Assembly (NCBI GenBank): GCA_934446135.1 | Contig: CAKSDT010000050.1 | Coordinates: 1-12,884, forward strand | DNA from: an uncultured Clostridia bacterium | Lineage (GTDB): Bacteria > Bacillota > Clostridia > RGIG6154 | DNA length: 12,884 nucleotides | Reading direction: 5' to 3' | Shown here: piece by piece, positions 6,582 through 12,884 of the stretch | Layout of the letters: each line of letters opens with the position of its first letter | How positions within the stretch are numbered: position 1 is the stretch's first letter | Notes under the pieces: model-generated | The model's database searches: none | What the model was told of the DNA's origin: nothing | Seen by the model: only the letters and a program-made list of their open reading frames with translations | Translations under genes and position numbers: made by a program

Positions 6582-7270
6582 GACGGTTTGCCCGCTTTTC
6601 TGGGATATACGCTCGGAGTTTGTCGCACTTTTTTTATACTTATAATCGTATGATTAATTTCACCGTTTAAAAGCGATATATTTTTTATGCCGGAAACTTC
6701 GCCGCCGAGAGTTTTAATTGCATTTTGTGCCGCACAAAGTTCTTCTGAAATATCAGGTCCTTTCATTGAAATAAATTCTCCCCCGGTTTTAACAAACGGA
6801 AGACAATACTCTGAAAGCGTTGAGAGATTTGCAACTGCTCTTGAAACTGAAAAATCAAAATTTTCCCTTAATTTTTTATCTCTGCCCCCGTCCTCTGCTC
6901 TCATATGAACTGTTTTAATGCCTGTAAGGCTCAATTTTTCTGTAACATCTTCCAGAAACAAAATTCTTTTATTAAGTGAATCCAAAAGTGTAAGTTCAAT
7001 TTCAGGTCTTAAGATTTTAAGCACCATTCCCGGAAATCCTGCCCCCGTTCCGACATCTATTACGCTTCCCGAAAGAGCAGTGTATTTTAAGCAAGATGCA
7101 CAATCGGCAAAATGTTTTACAGCAATTTCTCTCGAGTCTGTTATGGCAGTCAAGTTAATCTTTTCGTTCCATTCGGTAAGAAGAGAAGCATATATTTCAA
7201 ATTTTTCAATCTGTTCTTCCGAAAAATCAATATTCAGATCGCAAAGTGCTTTTATAAGTGTTTCCTTCAC
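6563..7270 (-). CDS. rsmG: 16S rRNA (guanine527-N7)-methyltransferase RsmG (GidB)
   Basis: A 235-residue SAM-dependent methyltransferase that makes m7G527 of 16S rRNA in the 530 loop of the small subunit. Loss of this mark gives low-level streptomycin resistance in several bacteria. Visible are the NLTAITD segment (39-45), the SAM-binding VIDVGTGAGFPG (70-81), SRAVANL (143-149), MKGP, and the C-terminal YPRKAGKPSKEPL typical of Firmicute members. The start is GTG at 7270, overlapping the mnmG stop as GTGA, so translation is probably coupled; GGGAGG (7277-7282) at 6 bases confirms this start. The gene ends inside its own terminator hairpin. The length is normal. Confidence 0.96.
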   Translation of the reverse strand: MKETLIKALCDLNIDFSEEQIEKFEIYASLLTEWNEKINLTAITDSREIAVKHFADCASCLKYTALSGSVIDVGTGAGFPGMVLKILRPEIELTLLDSLNKRILFLEDVTEKLSLTGIKTVHMRAEDGGRDKKLRENFDFSVSRAVANLSTLSEYCLPFVKTGGEFISMKGPDISEELCAAQNAIKTLGGEVSGIKNISLLNGEINHTIISIKKVRQTPSVYPRKAGKPSKEPLK

Positions 7271-9150
7271 TGTTTGCCTCCCTTTCCGTACTGCTCAAGA
7301 AAAATTATGAGGACAGATATATCGGCAGGAGAAACACCTGTTATCCTCGCAGCCTGTCCGAGTGACACAGGTCTTATCTCGTTTAATTTCTGTCTTGCCT
7401 CAAGCCTTAATCCGTGAATTTCAGAATAGTCAATCCCATCAGGCAACTTCTTGTTTTCAAGTTTTTTGAAAGAATCAACCTGAGAAAGCTGTCTTTTTAT
7501 ATAACCCTCATATTTTGTCTGAATTTCAACCTGTTCTATAACATAATTATCAAGCGGCTTTCTTGTCTTATCAACAGGTGCCATAATTTCATAGTTAAAT
7601 TCGGGGCGTTTTAAAAGATCTATTAACCTCACACCGTTTTTTATTTCAGGAACTCCCAACTCAGTTGTGATTTTCAAAAGTTCTTCCGAAGGACCTATCG
7701 AATGGGTTGAAAGCCTTTCTATTTCTTCTTCGATAAGCCTTTGCTTTTCACGCATTTTATTTAATCTTTCATCTGACACAAGACCGACTCTGTTCCCAAT
7801 AGGCATAAGCCTTTGGTCTGCGTTGTCCTCTCTTAAAATAAGCCTGTATTCAGATCGCGAAGTCATCATTCTGTAAGGCTCTTTTGTACCCTTTGTTACA
7901 AGGTCGTCAATCAAGGTCCCTGTATACGATGTGTTTCTTTCAAGAATCATAGGTTCTTGGCCTTTAATTTTAAGTGCGGCATTAATTCCTGCAACAATTC
8001 CCTGAGCCGCTGCCTCTTCATAGCCTGATGAACCGTTAAACTGACCGGCACCGTAAAGACCTGAAATCTCCTTAAACTCAAGCGTAGGAAGAAGTTGGGT
8101 AGAATCAATGCAGTCATACTCAATTGCATAAGCCGTTCTGGTCATAACAGCATTTTCAAGTCCCTTAACCGAGTGAAGCATTTCGATCTGTACATCTTCA
8201 GGAAGTGATGTTGAAAAGCCCTGTATATACATTTCTTCTGTGTTAAGTCCCATCGGTTCTACAAAAAGTTGATGTCTTTCCTTGTCCTTAAATCTCATTA
8301 TTTTGGTTTCGATTGAGGGGCAGTATCTCGGACCGACGCCGCTTATAAGACCGTTATACATAGGAGAACGATCTATATTATCAAGTATTATTTTATGTGT
8401 TTGGGGATTAGTATATGTTATGTAGCAAACTGCCTTGTTTTCACCGATATCATCATTATCAAACGAAAACGGCTGTATTTGTTCATCGCCTTTTTGAACC
8501 TCCATAAGGTCGTAATTTATGGTAGATGACAAAACCCTTGCAGGTGTTCCGGTTTTAAATCTCATTAGTTTTATACCCTGTTTTTTAAGGCACTGTGAAA
8601 GCCCTCTTGCCGGAAACAAACCGTCGGGTCCGCTCTCATAAGCAACATCGCCTATTATAACCGAACCTTTAAGATATGTTCCTGAAGCAATAACAACTGC
8701 TTTTACCGAATATATTGCACCTATGTGCGTTTCAACCGAAACAACTTTATTATCCTCAAAACCAATATTTACAACTTCGGCCTGTTTTAGGTAAAGGTTT
8801 TCCTGGGTTTCCAAGGTATGCTTCATATATTCCTGATAACGCCTTCTGTCACTCTGAACTCTCAAAGAATATACGGCAGGACCTTTTCCTCTGTTTAATA
8901 TTTTAGACTGTATAAATGTTTTATCCGCTGCTTTGCCCATCTCTCCGCCCAATGCGTCAATCTCACGGACAAGATGTCCTTTGCCCGTACCTCCTATGCT
9001 TGGATTGCATGGCATATTACCCACAGAATCAAGATTTATTGAAAATATAAGGGTTTTAAGTCCCATTCTTGCTGAAGCCAAAGCCGCTTCAATTCCGGCA
9101 TGGCCCGCACCTATTACCGCAACATCAAAATTTCCGGCATCATATGACAT
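7267..9150 (-). CDS. mnmG: tRNA uridine-5-carboxymethylaminomethyl(34) synthesis enzyme MnmG (GidA)
   Basis: A 627-residue FAD enzyme. With MnmE it adds the (carboxymethyl)aminomethyl group to wobble uridine U34 of certain tRNAs, using methylene-tetrahydrofolate and glycine or ammonium, which supports correct decoding of split codon boxes. Visible are the FAD-binding VIGAGHAG (12-19), MPCNPSIGGTGKGH with Cys48, GPRYCPSIE with Cys277, the GLYGAGQFNGSSGYEEAAAQG block, and the C-terminal helical domain with ARITGVSPADISVL. The length is full for the family. The ATG has AGGAG (9161-9165) at 10 bases, and these bases overlap the mnmE stop codon, so the two partner genes are only 13 bases apart. 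It overlaps rsmG by 4 bases. This order is conserved in Firmicutes. Confidence 0.97.
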   Translation of the reverse strand: MSYDAGNFDVAVIGAGHAGIEAALASARMGLKTLIFSINLDSVGNMPCNPSIGGTGKGHLVREIDALGGEMGKAADKTFIQSKILNRGKGPAVYSLRVQSDRRRYQEYMKHTLETQENLYLKQAEVVNIGFEDNKVVSVETHIGAIYSVKAVVIASGTYLKGSVIIGDVAYESGPDGLFPARGLSQCLKKQGIKLMRFKTGTPARVLSSTINYDLMEVQKGDEQIQPFSFDNDDIGENKAVCYITYTNPQTHKIILDNIDRSPMYNGLISGVGPRYCPSIETKIMRFKDKERHQLFVEPMGLNTEEMYIQGFSTSLPEDVQIEMLHSVKGLENAVMTRTAYAIEYDCIDSTQLLPTLEFKEISGLYGAGQFNGSSGYEEAAAQGIVAGINAALKIKGQEPMILERNTSYTGTLIDDLVTKGTKEPYRMMTSRSEYRLILREDNADQRLMPIGNRVGLVSDERLNKMREKQRLIEEEIERLSTHSIGPSEELLKITTELGVPEIKNGVRLIDLLKRPEFNYEIMAPVDKTRKPLDNYVIEQVEIQTKYEGYIKRQLSQVDSFKKLENKKLPDGIDYSEIHGLRLEARQKLNEIRPVSLGQAARITGVSPADISVLIIFLEQYGKGGKQ

Positions 9151-9163
9151 ATTAAATCAACTC

Positions 9164-10504
9164 CTATTTCCCCACACAGAATTTAGAAAAAATATTATCT
9201 ACTATCTCCTCTGAAACTGTAAGGCCTATTATCTCTCCGTAACTTTCTATTGCACTTTTGATATCAAGTGCCGTAAGGTCTACCGGCATTCCCGAAATAT
9301 GGGCATCATATGCAAGTTTTACAAACTCACGGCTTTTTATAAGTGCTTCATAATGACGCTCGTTCGTTATTACATCATCATTTTCTTCTATATCGGAATT
9401 TTGAATACTTTGTTCAATTTCATCCAAAAGATTTTCAAGTCCGGAAAAGTCTTTTGCCGAAATCTTTATTCCGTCAATTTCATTAACTTCTCCCAAATCG
9501 CATTTATTCAAAACATTAATATGCCTTTTATTTTCTATAAGTTCAAGTATTTTTCTATCCTCTCCGTCTAAGGCTTTTGAGTTATCAAAAACAGCAAGAA
9601 CAAGCATTGCATCCGAAATCGCACCGACACTTTTCTCTACACCTATGGTTTCGACTTTATCTTTAGTTTCGTGTATCCCTGCGGTATCCATAAGTTTAAC
9701 CGCAATTCCGCCTATGTTTACATACTCTTCAATAATATCTCTTGTTGTTCCGGCAATATCTGTAACTATTGCTTTATCACTCCCTGATATTGCATTTAAA
9801 AGCGAAGATTTACCTACATTCGGCTTTCCGACAACTGCAACAGGAATACCGTCTTTCAATATCTTGCCGTATGACGCAGTGCTTATTAATTTTTCTGTTT
9901 TTTTCAGGCAGTCATACAAAGTGTTTTTAATGTTTTCATACTCAAGTTCTTCAATTCCCTCGTCCGGGAAGTCTATTGCTGCCTCTATATGGGTCATAAC
10001 CTCCATTAGGGACTCTCTTATCCTTTTTATGTTTGTTGAAAGCCTGCCCTCTAACTGATAGACTGCCAAAGATGCACCTTTGTCAGAAACTGAACTTATA
10101 AGGTCCATTACTCCCTCTGCCTGAGTAAGATCCATCTTCCCGTTTAAAAACGCCCTTTTGGTAAATTCCCCCTTACCGGCAAGTACTGCACCAGCGTCCA
10201 AAACGGCCTTTAATACTTTCTTTGCAATCAAAATTCCGCCATGGCAATTTATTTCTATTACATCCTCACCCGTAAATGAGTGCGGTGCTTTAAAAACACT
10301 CACCAAAACATCATCAATTAAATTTCTATTAATATCGTAAAGTTTTCCGTGCACTACCGTATTTGCATCAACCTCAAAAAGGCGTCTTGCCTTGTGACAT
10401 ACAAAAAGTTTGTCAGCAACACAAAACGCCTTATCTCCGCTTATTCTTATAACGGCAATACCGCCACTGCCCAAAGGTGTGGAAATTGCTGCTATTGTAC
10501 TCAT
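9164..10504 (-). CDS. mnmE: tRNA modification GTPase MnmE (TrmE)
   Basis: A 446-residue GTPase that works with MnmG in U34 tRNA modification. The N-terminal tetrahydrofolate-binding domain (1-117) starts MSTIAAISTPLGSGGIAVIR, almost as in Bacillus. The G domain is inserted in a helical domain: G1 GKPNVGKSS (226-234), G2 in TDIAGTTRD (248-256), G3 DTAG (273-276), G4 NKCD (333-336). The protein ends FCVGK with the conserved C-terminal cysteine at 443. An in-frame ATG seven codons upstream (10525) has no ribosome binding site. The start chosen here has AAAGG at about 8 bases and matches the family N-terminus. It lies 36 bases after jag and 13 before mnmG. A short GTTC/GAAC palindrome in the jag-mnmE gap has no T-run. 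Confidence 0.95.
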   Translation of the reverse strand: MSTIAAISTPLGSGGIAVIRISGDKAFCVADKLFVCHKARRLFEVDANTVVHGKLYDINRNLIDDVLVSVFKAPHSFTGEDVIEINCHGGILIAKKVLKAVLDAGAVLAGKGEFTKRAFLNGKMDLTQAEGVMDLISSVSDKGASLAVYQLEGRLSTNIKRIRESLMEVMTHIEAAIDFPDEGIEELEYENIKNTLYDCLKKTEKLISTASYGKILKDGIPVAVVGKPNVGKSSLLNAISGSDKAIVTDIAGTTRDIIEEYVNIGGIAVKLMDTAGIHETKDKVETIGVEKSVGAISDAMLVLAVFDNSKALDGEDRKILELIENKRHINVLNKCDLGEVNEIDGIKISAKDFSGLENLLDEIEQSIQNSDIEENDDVITNERHYEALIKSREFVKLAYDAHISGMPVDLTALDIKSAIESYGEIIGLTVSEEIVDNIFSKFCVGK

Positions 10505-10540
10505 ATTCTGAGCCTTTCCGTTCATTTAAAGAACATTTTT

Positions 10541-11263
10541 TTATTTAAGTTTAACAACCACTCTTCTCATCGGGTCTTCCCCAACGCTTATAGTTGTAAC
10601 ATATTCATTATTCTGAAGTCTTGCATGGATAACCCTTCTTTCAAAAGGATTCATTGGTTCAAGAGTCATATTTCTTCCATTTTTAACTACTTTTTCAGCA
10701 ACTTTATCCGCAAGTCTTTCCAAAGTTTCTGCCCTTTTTGCTCTGTAATTTTCTGTGTCAACCGTAACTTTAACATAGTCGTTTTTGCCTTTGTTTACAA
10801 CTATGCTTGTAAGATACTGAATTGCATCTAAGGTTTCCCCTCTTCTTCCTATAACAAGACCCATTCCGTCGCCGGAAAGCACTATATTTAAACCGTCATC
10901 GGTTTCATCTATTGCAATATTTGCTTTCACGCCCATAAGCGGAAGTGTCTTTGAAAGAAACTGTTCTGCTTTTTCAGACGGTTTTACACTGTCCGAAACT
11001 TTTTTTGTTTTTGTTTCTTTAACTTCTTTTTTTACTTCTTTAACCCCGGGTTCTGTCTTAATTTCTTCTTTAACAGGTGCGTCCGAATCTTCCCCGTCTT
11101 TCCAAGCGGCTATTTTATAAGGCCTGGAATTTATGCCCAAAAATCCCGATTTGGCATTTTCAAGTATTTCATACATAATATTGTCTGCGTCAACGCCCAA
11201 AATTGACGCAGCATTGTTCCTTGCTTCTTCAATTGTTTTTCCTGTTGCTTCTATTTTAGCCAT
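10541..11263 (-). CDS. jag: RNA-binding protein Jag / KhpB (SpoIIIJ-associated)
   Basis: A 240-residue cytoplasmic protein in three parts: Jag_N (about 1-53, with GKTIEEARNNAASILGV and KSGFLGI), a charged Lys/Glu-rich linker of low complexity (about 57-98), then KH (about 100-170, GXXG loop as GRRG at 139-142) and R3H (about 175-240, with FERRVIHARL). In pneumococcus and relatives, KhpB pairs with KhpA, binds RNA and affects cell elongation; in Bacillus it is named for its link with SpoIIIJ. It directly follows yidC, as in most Firmicutes. The ATG has a fair GGGG at 8 bases. A weak hairpin in the gap from yidC may trim transcription into it. Confidence 0.95.
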   Translation of the reverse strand: MAKIEATGKTIEEARNNAASILGVDADNIMYEILENAKSGFLGINSRPYKIAAWKDGEDSDAPVKEEIKTEPGVKEVKKEVKETKTKKVSDSVKPSEKAEQFLSKTLPLMGVKANIAIDETDDGLNIVLSGDGMGLVIGRRGETLDAIQYLTSIVVNKGKNDYVKVTVDTENYRAKRAETLERLADKVAEKVVKNGRNMTLEPMNPFERRVIHARLQNNEYVTTISVGEDPMRRVVVKLK

Positions 11264-11303
11264 CTGTCTATCCCCTATCTGCCGTTTTAAGGCGGTATAT
11301 ATT

Positions 11304-11326
11304 AAAAACCAAATTAAACGGTTTTT
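11304..11326 (-). terminator. Weak hairpin at the end of yidC, possible attenuator
   Basis: AAAAACC (11304-11310) pairs with GGTTTTT (11320-11326) around a 9-base loop that holds the yidC stop codon. On the minus strand the arm ends in TTTTT, then AATATA. Only two of seven pairs are G-C, so at best it stops part of the transcripts. The rest of the 50-base yidC-jag gap shows a short GCC/GGC palindrome and no convincing promoter. Confidence 0.25.
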
Positions 11327-12180
11327 TGTTTTCTCTGCATAATTTTTGAAATAATTATCTGCTGCAAAATCTGGACAACATTACTCATTATCCAATAAAT
11401 ACCTACGCCCGTAGGCATAATGAAACAGAAATAGCCTGACATCAAAGGCATTATAACATTCATTGATGCCATCTGTTGATTTTGCTGCGGATTTCCCGAA
11501 AGTTTCTGCATAATCATATTTGAAAGATATGCAGTTGCTGCCGACAAAATAGGAATAATCCAAAGAACATCCATTTTTGAGAAAGTCGGTTTCAAAGACA
11601 AATCCATTCCGAAAAAGTCAAAGTTGATATTCAAAAGAGTTACTCCGATTTTTTCTTTTATAAGGTCAATATGCTTAAGTGCCTCTCTTGCAACTTCTAT
11701 CTGATTTTGCTTAAGTGCAAACTGTGCAACCTTTTCGGTAATAAGTTTATTGGAAAGTAAAAAGTTTGATACTTTTTCTATAGTTTCGGTCGAAAGCATC
11801 ATAAGATACTGCATTGGTCTTGTTATAACCTGATAAAGACCTATAATTATAGGAAACTGAATAAGAAGCGGCAAACATCCTCCCATAGGATTCACACCGT
11901 GCTCCTGATAGAGTTTCATTGTTTCCTGATTCATCTTCTGCTGTGCTTCCTGTGACTTATTGTTTGCATATTTCTTATTTATCTTGTCAAGTTCAGGCTT
12001 TAGTTTTGCCATCTCGGCAGTAGATTTTTGCTGTTTCACGAAAAGCGGAAGCATACAAAGTTTTACTATAAGAGTAAAAATTATAATTGCAATTCCGTAA
12101 TTGTTTCCCACAATATCGAAAATAAATCTCAGTATGTAACCGAGCGGTGTAGTTATAAGCAATTCAAATACATTTTTCAA
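11314..12180 (-). CDS. yidC: Membrane protein insertase YidC / SpoIIIJ family
   Basis: A 288-residue short Gram-positive YidC that inserts membrane proteins alone or with SecYEG. It has the usual five membrane segments: GIAIIIFTLIVKLCMLPL (about 29-46), a charged cytoplasmic hairpin (about 50-95, KQQKSTAEMAKLKPELDKI), NPMGGCLPLLIQFPIIIGLY, then hydrophobic stretches at VLWIIPILSAATAYL and MNVIMPLMSGYFCFIMPTGVGIYWIMSNVVQILQ. A long insert with LNINFDFFGMDLS precedes the fourth segment. The groove position that is Arg in Bacillus SpoIIIJ is Lys40 here. There is no lipobox, unlike Bacillus SpoIIIJ. The start is TTG at 12180, placed 9-10 bases after a strong AGGAGG (12190-12197 region). The upstream TTG at 12198 lies inside that ribosome binding site and is rejected. 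It sits between yidD and jag as usual. Confidence 0.93.
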   Translation of the reverse strand: MKNVFELLITTPLGYILRFIFDIVGNNYGIAIIIFTLIVKLCMLPLFVKQQKSTAEMAKLKPELDKINKKYANNKSQEAQQKMNQETMKLYQEHGVNPMGGCLPLLIQFPIIIGLYQVITRPMQYLMMLSTETIEKVSNFLLSNKLITEKVAQFALKQNQIEVAREALKHIDLIKEKIGVTLLNINFDFFGMDLSLKPTFSKMDVLWIIPILSAATAYLSNMIMQKLSGNPQQNQQMASMNVIMPLMSGYFCFIMPTGVGIYWIMSNVVQILQQIIISKIMQRKQKTV

Positions 12181-12204
12181 TATATACTTCCTCCTCAAAA
12201 GGAT

Positions 12205-12441
12205 TTACTTTAATTTTTTTCTTTCAAAATATGCGTCAACAGGATCAAATCCGCCTTTTGAAAACGGATGACACCTTAAAATACGCCTCATTGAAATATA
12301 AAGCCCCTTAAATGTGCCGAATCTTGACACCGCCTCTAATGTGTAAGCAGAACAAGTCGGATAAAATCTGCATGTAGGACGCTTAAGCGGCGATATAAAT
12401 TTCCTGTAAAATTTAACCGTACAAATAATTATATACTTCAT
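12205..12441 (-). CDS. yidD: Membrane protein insertion efficiency factor YidD
   Basis: A 78-residue protein of the YidD/DUF37 family, which helps YidC insert membrane proteins from the cytoplasmic face. An N-terminal amphipathic or hydrophobic stretch (about 2-18) is followed by the family core CRFYPTCSAYTLEAVSRFG, with Cys24 and Cys30, and RILRCHPFSKGGFDPV, with Cys57. The ATG overlaps the rnpA stop as ATGA and no good ribosome binding site is visible, so translation is probably coupled to rnpA. It ends 24 bases before yidC. Confidence 0.96.
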   Translation of the reverse strand: MKYIIICTVKFYRKFISPLKRPTCRFYPTCSAYTLEAVSRFGTFKGLYISMRRILRCHPFSKGGFDPVDAYFERKKLK

Positions 12442-12764
12442 TTAAGCAAACCCGAAATTTCAATCAATTTATAAAGTGACGAATCAATCTCGGAAAATGA
12501 AGAATATGCTGCCTTTGTCCTTGCAACCACAACTATATTGAACCCCTTTTTGAGATTGTTTTCATACTTTCTGTACGATTCTCTCAAAAGTCTCCTTATT
12601 CTGTTTCTCGTAACCGCCTTACCTATTTTTTTACTGACGGTAAGCCCGATAAAATTTTCTTCCGATTTGTTTGGAAGAACATAAAGGACAAGACGGTCCG
12701 TAACAAACTTTCTGCCTTTACGGTATAAAAGCCTGAAAATCCTGTTTTCCTTGATTGTTTCCAT
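12438..12764 (-). CDS. rnpA: Ribonuclease P protein component
   Basis: A 108-residue basic protein that binds RNase P RNA and helps it cleave the 5' leader of tRNA precursors. The family signature is clear: SKKIGKAVTRNRIRRLLRESYR, with the RNR box at 53-60. The N-terminal F-x-x-L-Y-R-K-G-R pattern is also present. The length is typical. An in-frame TTG three codons upstream (12773) sits only one base after AAGG. The ATG at 12764 has that AAGG at 10 bases, so it is preferred. It overlaps yidD by 4 bases. rpmH is not in the 120 bases upstream that the window shows, which hold a long hairpin instead. Confidence 0.95.
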   Translation of the reverse strand: METIKENRIFRLLYRKGRKFVTDRLVLYVLPNKSEENFIGLTVSKKIGKAVTRNRIRRLLRESYRKYENNLKKGFNIVVVARTKAAYSSFSEIDSSLYKLIEISGLLK

Positions 12765-12792
12765 TAAAATCAAACCTTAACATAACTGATTT

Positions 12793-12874
12793 GTAAAAAG
12801 CACTTAAAAACTGCGTCAGCATCCAAACCCTTTCAGGGAACTGTGCTCACGCCGTTTTTTAGGCACGCTCTCAC
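12793..12874 (-). ncRNA. Candidate structured RNA or leader upstream of rnpA
   Basis: Read on the minus strand this 82-base segment folds into one long irregular hairpin. The outer stem pairs 12874-12867 with 12793-12801, using two G-U pairs and one bulge. The second stem pairs 12862-12854 with 12803-12811, 8 of 9 positions. The third pairs 12852-12844 with 12813-12821, 8 of 9. The tip is CCCU-GAA-AGGG. The G-U pairs would be A-C mismatches on the plus strand, so a minus-strand RNA is favoured. There is no T-run, so it is not a plain terminator. I match it to no known family. It may be part of a larger element cut by the window edge, a leader of rnpA, a processing site, or a dispersed repeat. 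Confidence 0.35.
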
Positions 12875-12884
12875 GATAAAAAAG

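Noticed and set aside
10505..10525. Upstream ATG of mnmE (would add MNGKAQN)
   Set aside because: No ribosome binding site precedes it, and the family N-terminus starts at MSTIAAIS.
10349..10831. Plus-strand open frame of 160 codons across the jag-mnmE junction
   Set aside because: It lies opposite two clear family genes, has no ribosome binding site or recognisable domain, and is rich in Phe, Ser and Cys as antisense frames of AT-rich genes are.
12032..12047. TGTTTCACG, the left half of the parS consensus, inside yidC
   Set aside because: The right half (AAAAGCG) does not match, and the bases encode the conserved F-V-K-Q-Q of YidC, so chance is the better explanation.
12765..12773. Upstream TTG start for rnpA
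   Set aside because: It is one base from the AAGG ribosome binding site, too close to use; the ATG at 12764 has proper spacing.
12793..12874. Integron attC site or a rho-independent terminator as explanation of the hairpin
   Set aside because: The conserved attC core ends are not present and no integrase is near; the hairpin is too long and lacks a T-run for a terminator.
12816..12884. Open minus-strand frame of 22 codons at the right edge, tested as the end of rpmH (L34) or another gene
   Set aside because: The frame ends ...LKGFGC and does not resemble the Lys/Arg-rich end of L34 or anything else I recognise; a second frame is open for 16 codons too. The paired-stem structure explains the stretch better.

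Overview
This window looks like a core chromosomal segment of an anaerobic, low-GC Firmicute of the class Clostridia, probably from a spore-forming lineage. The lineage is inferred from three things: an AT-rich sequence, a single-chain ferredoxin-dependent pyruvate oxidoreductase, and a CwlD-type cortex amidase next to the conserved origin-proximal block rnpA-yidD-yidC-jag-mnmE-mnmG-rsmG-noc. I cannot name a genus. Apart from an 18-codon gene tail at the left edge, every gene is on the minus strand, so transcription runs from high to low coordinates. I see no mobile element, CRISPR array, tRNA or rRNA, and no gene-free stretch longer than about 165 bases.

Layout in the order of transcription. 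The right edge (12765-12884) holds no gene, although rpmH is often found here. It contains a long imperfect hairpin whose G-U pairs favour a minus-strand RNA. Next come rnpA, yidD (4-base overlap), yidC (TTG start), jag, mnmE, mnmG and rsmG (4-base overlap, GTG start), with no good promoter seen between them. The run ends at a terminator whose loop contains the rsmG stop codon. noc follows with its own promoter-like sequence, which overlaps a palindrome, and ends at a strong terminator. apbE starts only a few bases beyond that terminator. A good sigma-A promoter overlaps the terminator's 5' arm, so apbE transcripts should begin inside the hairpin and escape termination. nifJ follows with its own promoter and terminator. 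cwlD is last, behind a sequence that resembles a sporulation sigma-E promoter. It meets the left-edge gene tail at a shared convergent terminator.

How the genes work together. rnpA (tRNA 5' maturation), yidD/yidC (membrane protein insertion), jag (RNA-binding partner of YidC), mnmE/mnmG (wobble-uridine modification of tRNA) and rsmG (16S rRNA methylation) form a translation and membrane-biogenesis operon. Noc is a CTP-switch DNA-binding protein of division-site control. It carries the four residues reported to give Noc rather than ParB DNA specificity, but lacks the N-terminal membrane-targeting helix known from Bacillus. The soj/spo0J pair often found beyond noc is not here; apbE and nifJ take that place. 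A link between those two is plausible: PFOR makes reduced ferredoxin, and ApbE flavinylates ferredoxin-dependent membrane complexes such as Rnf.

The genes are ordinary housekeeping families. The parts worth a second look are the overlapping promoter and terminator before apbE, the hairpin before rnpA, the sigma-E-like cwlD promoter, and the unusual Noc and its promoter palindrome.
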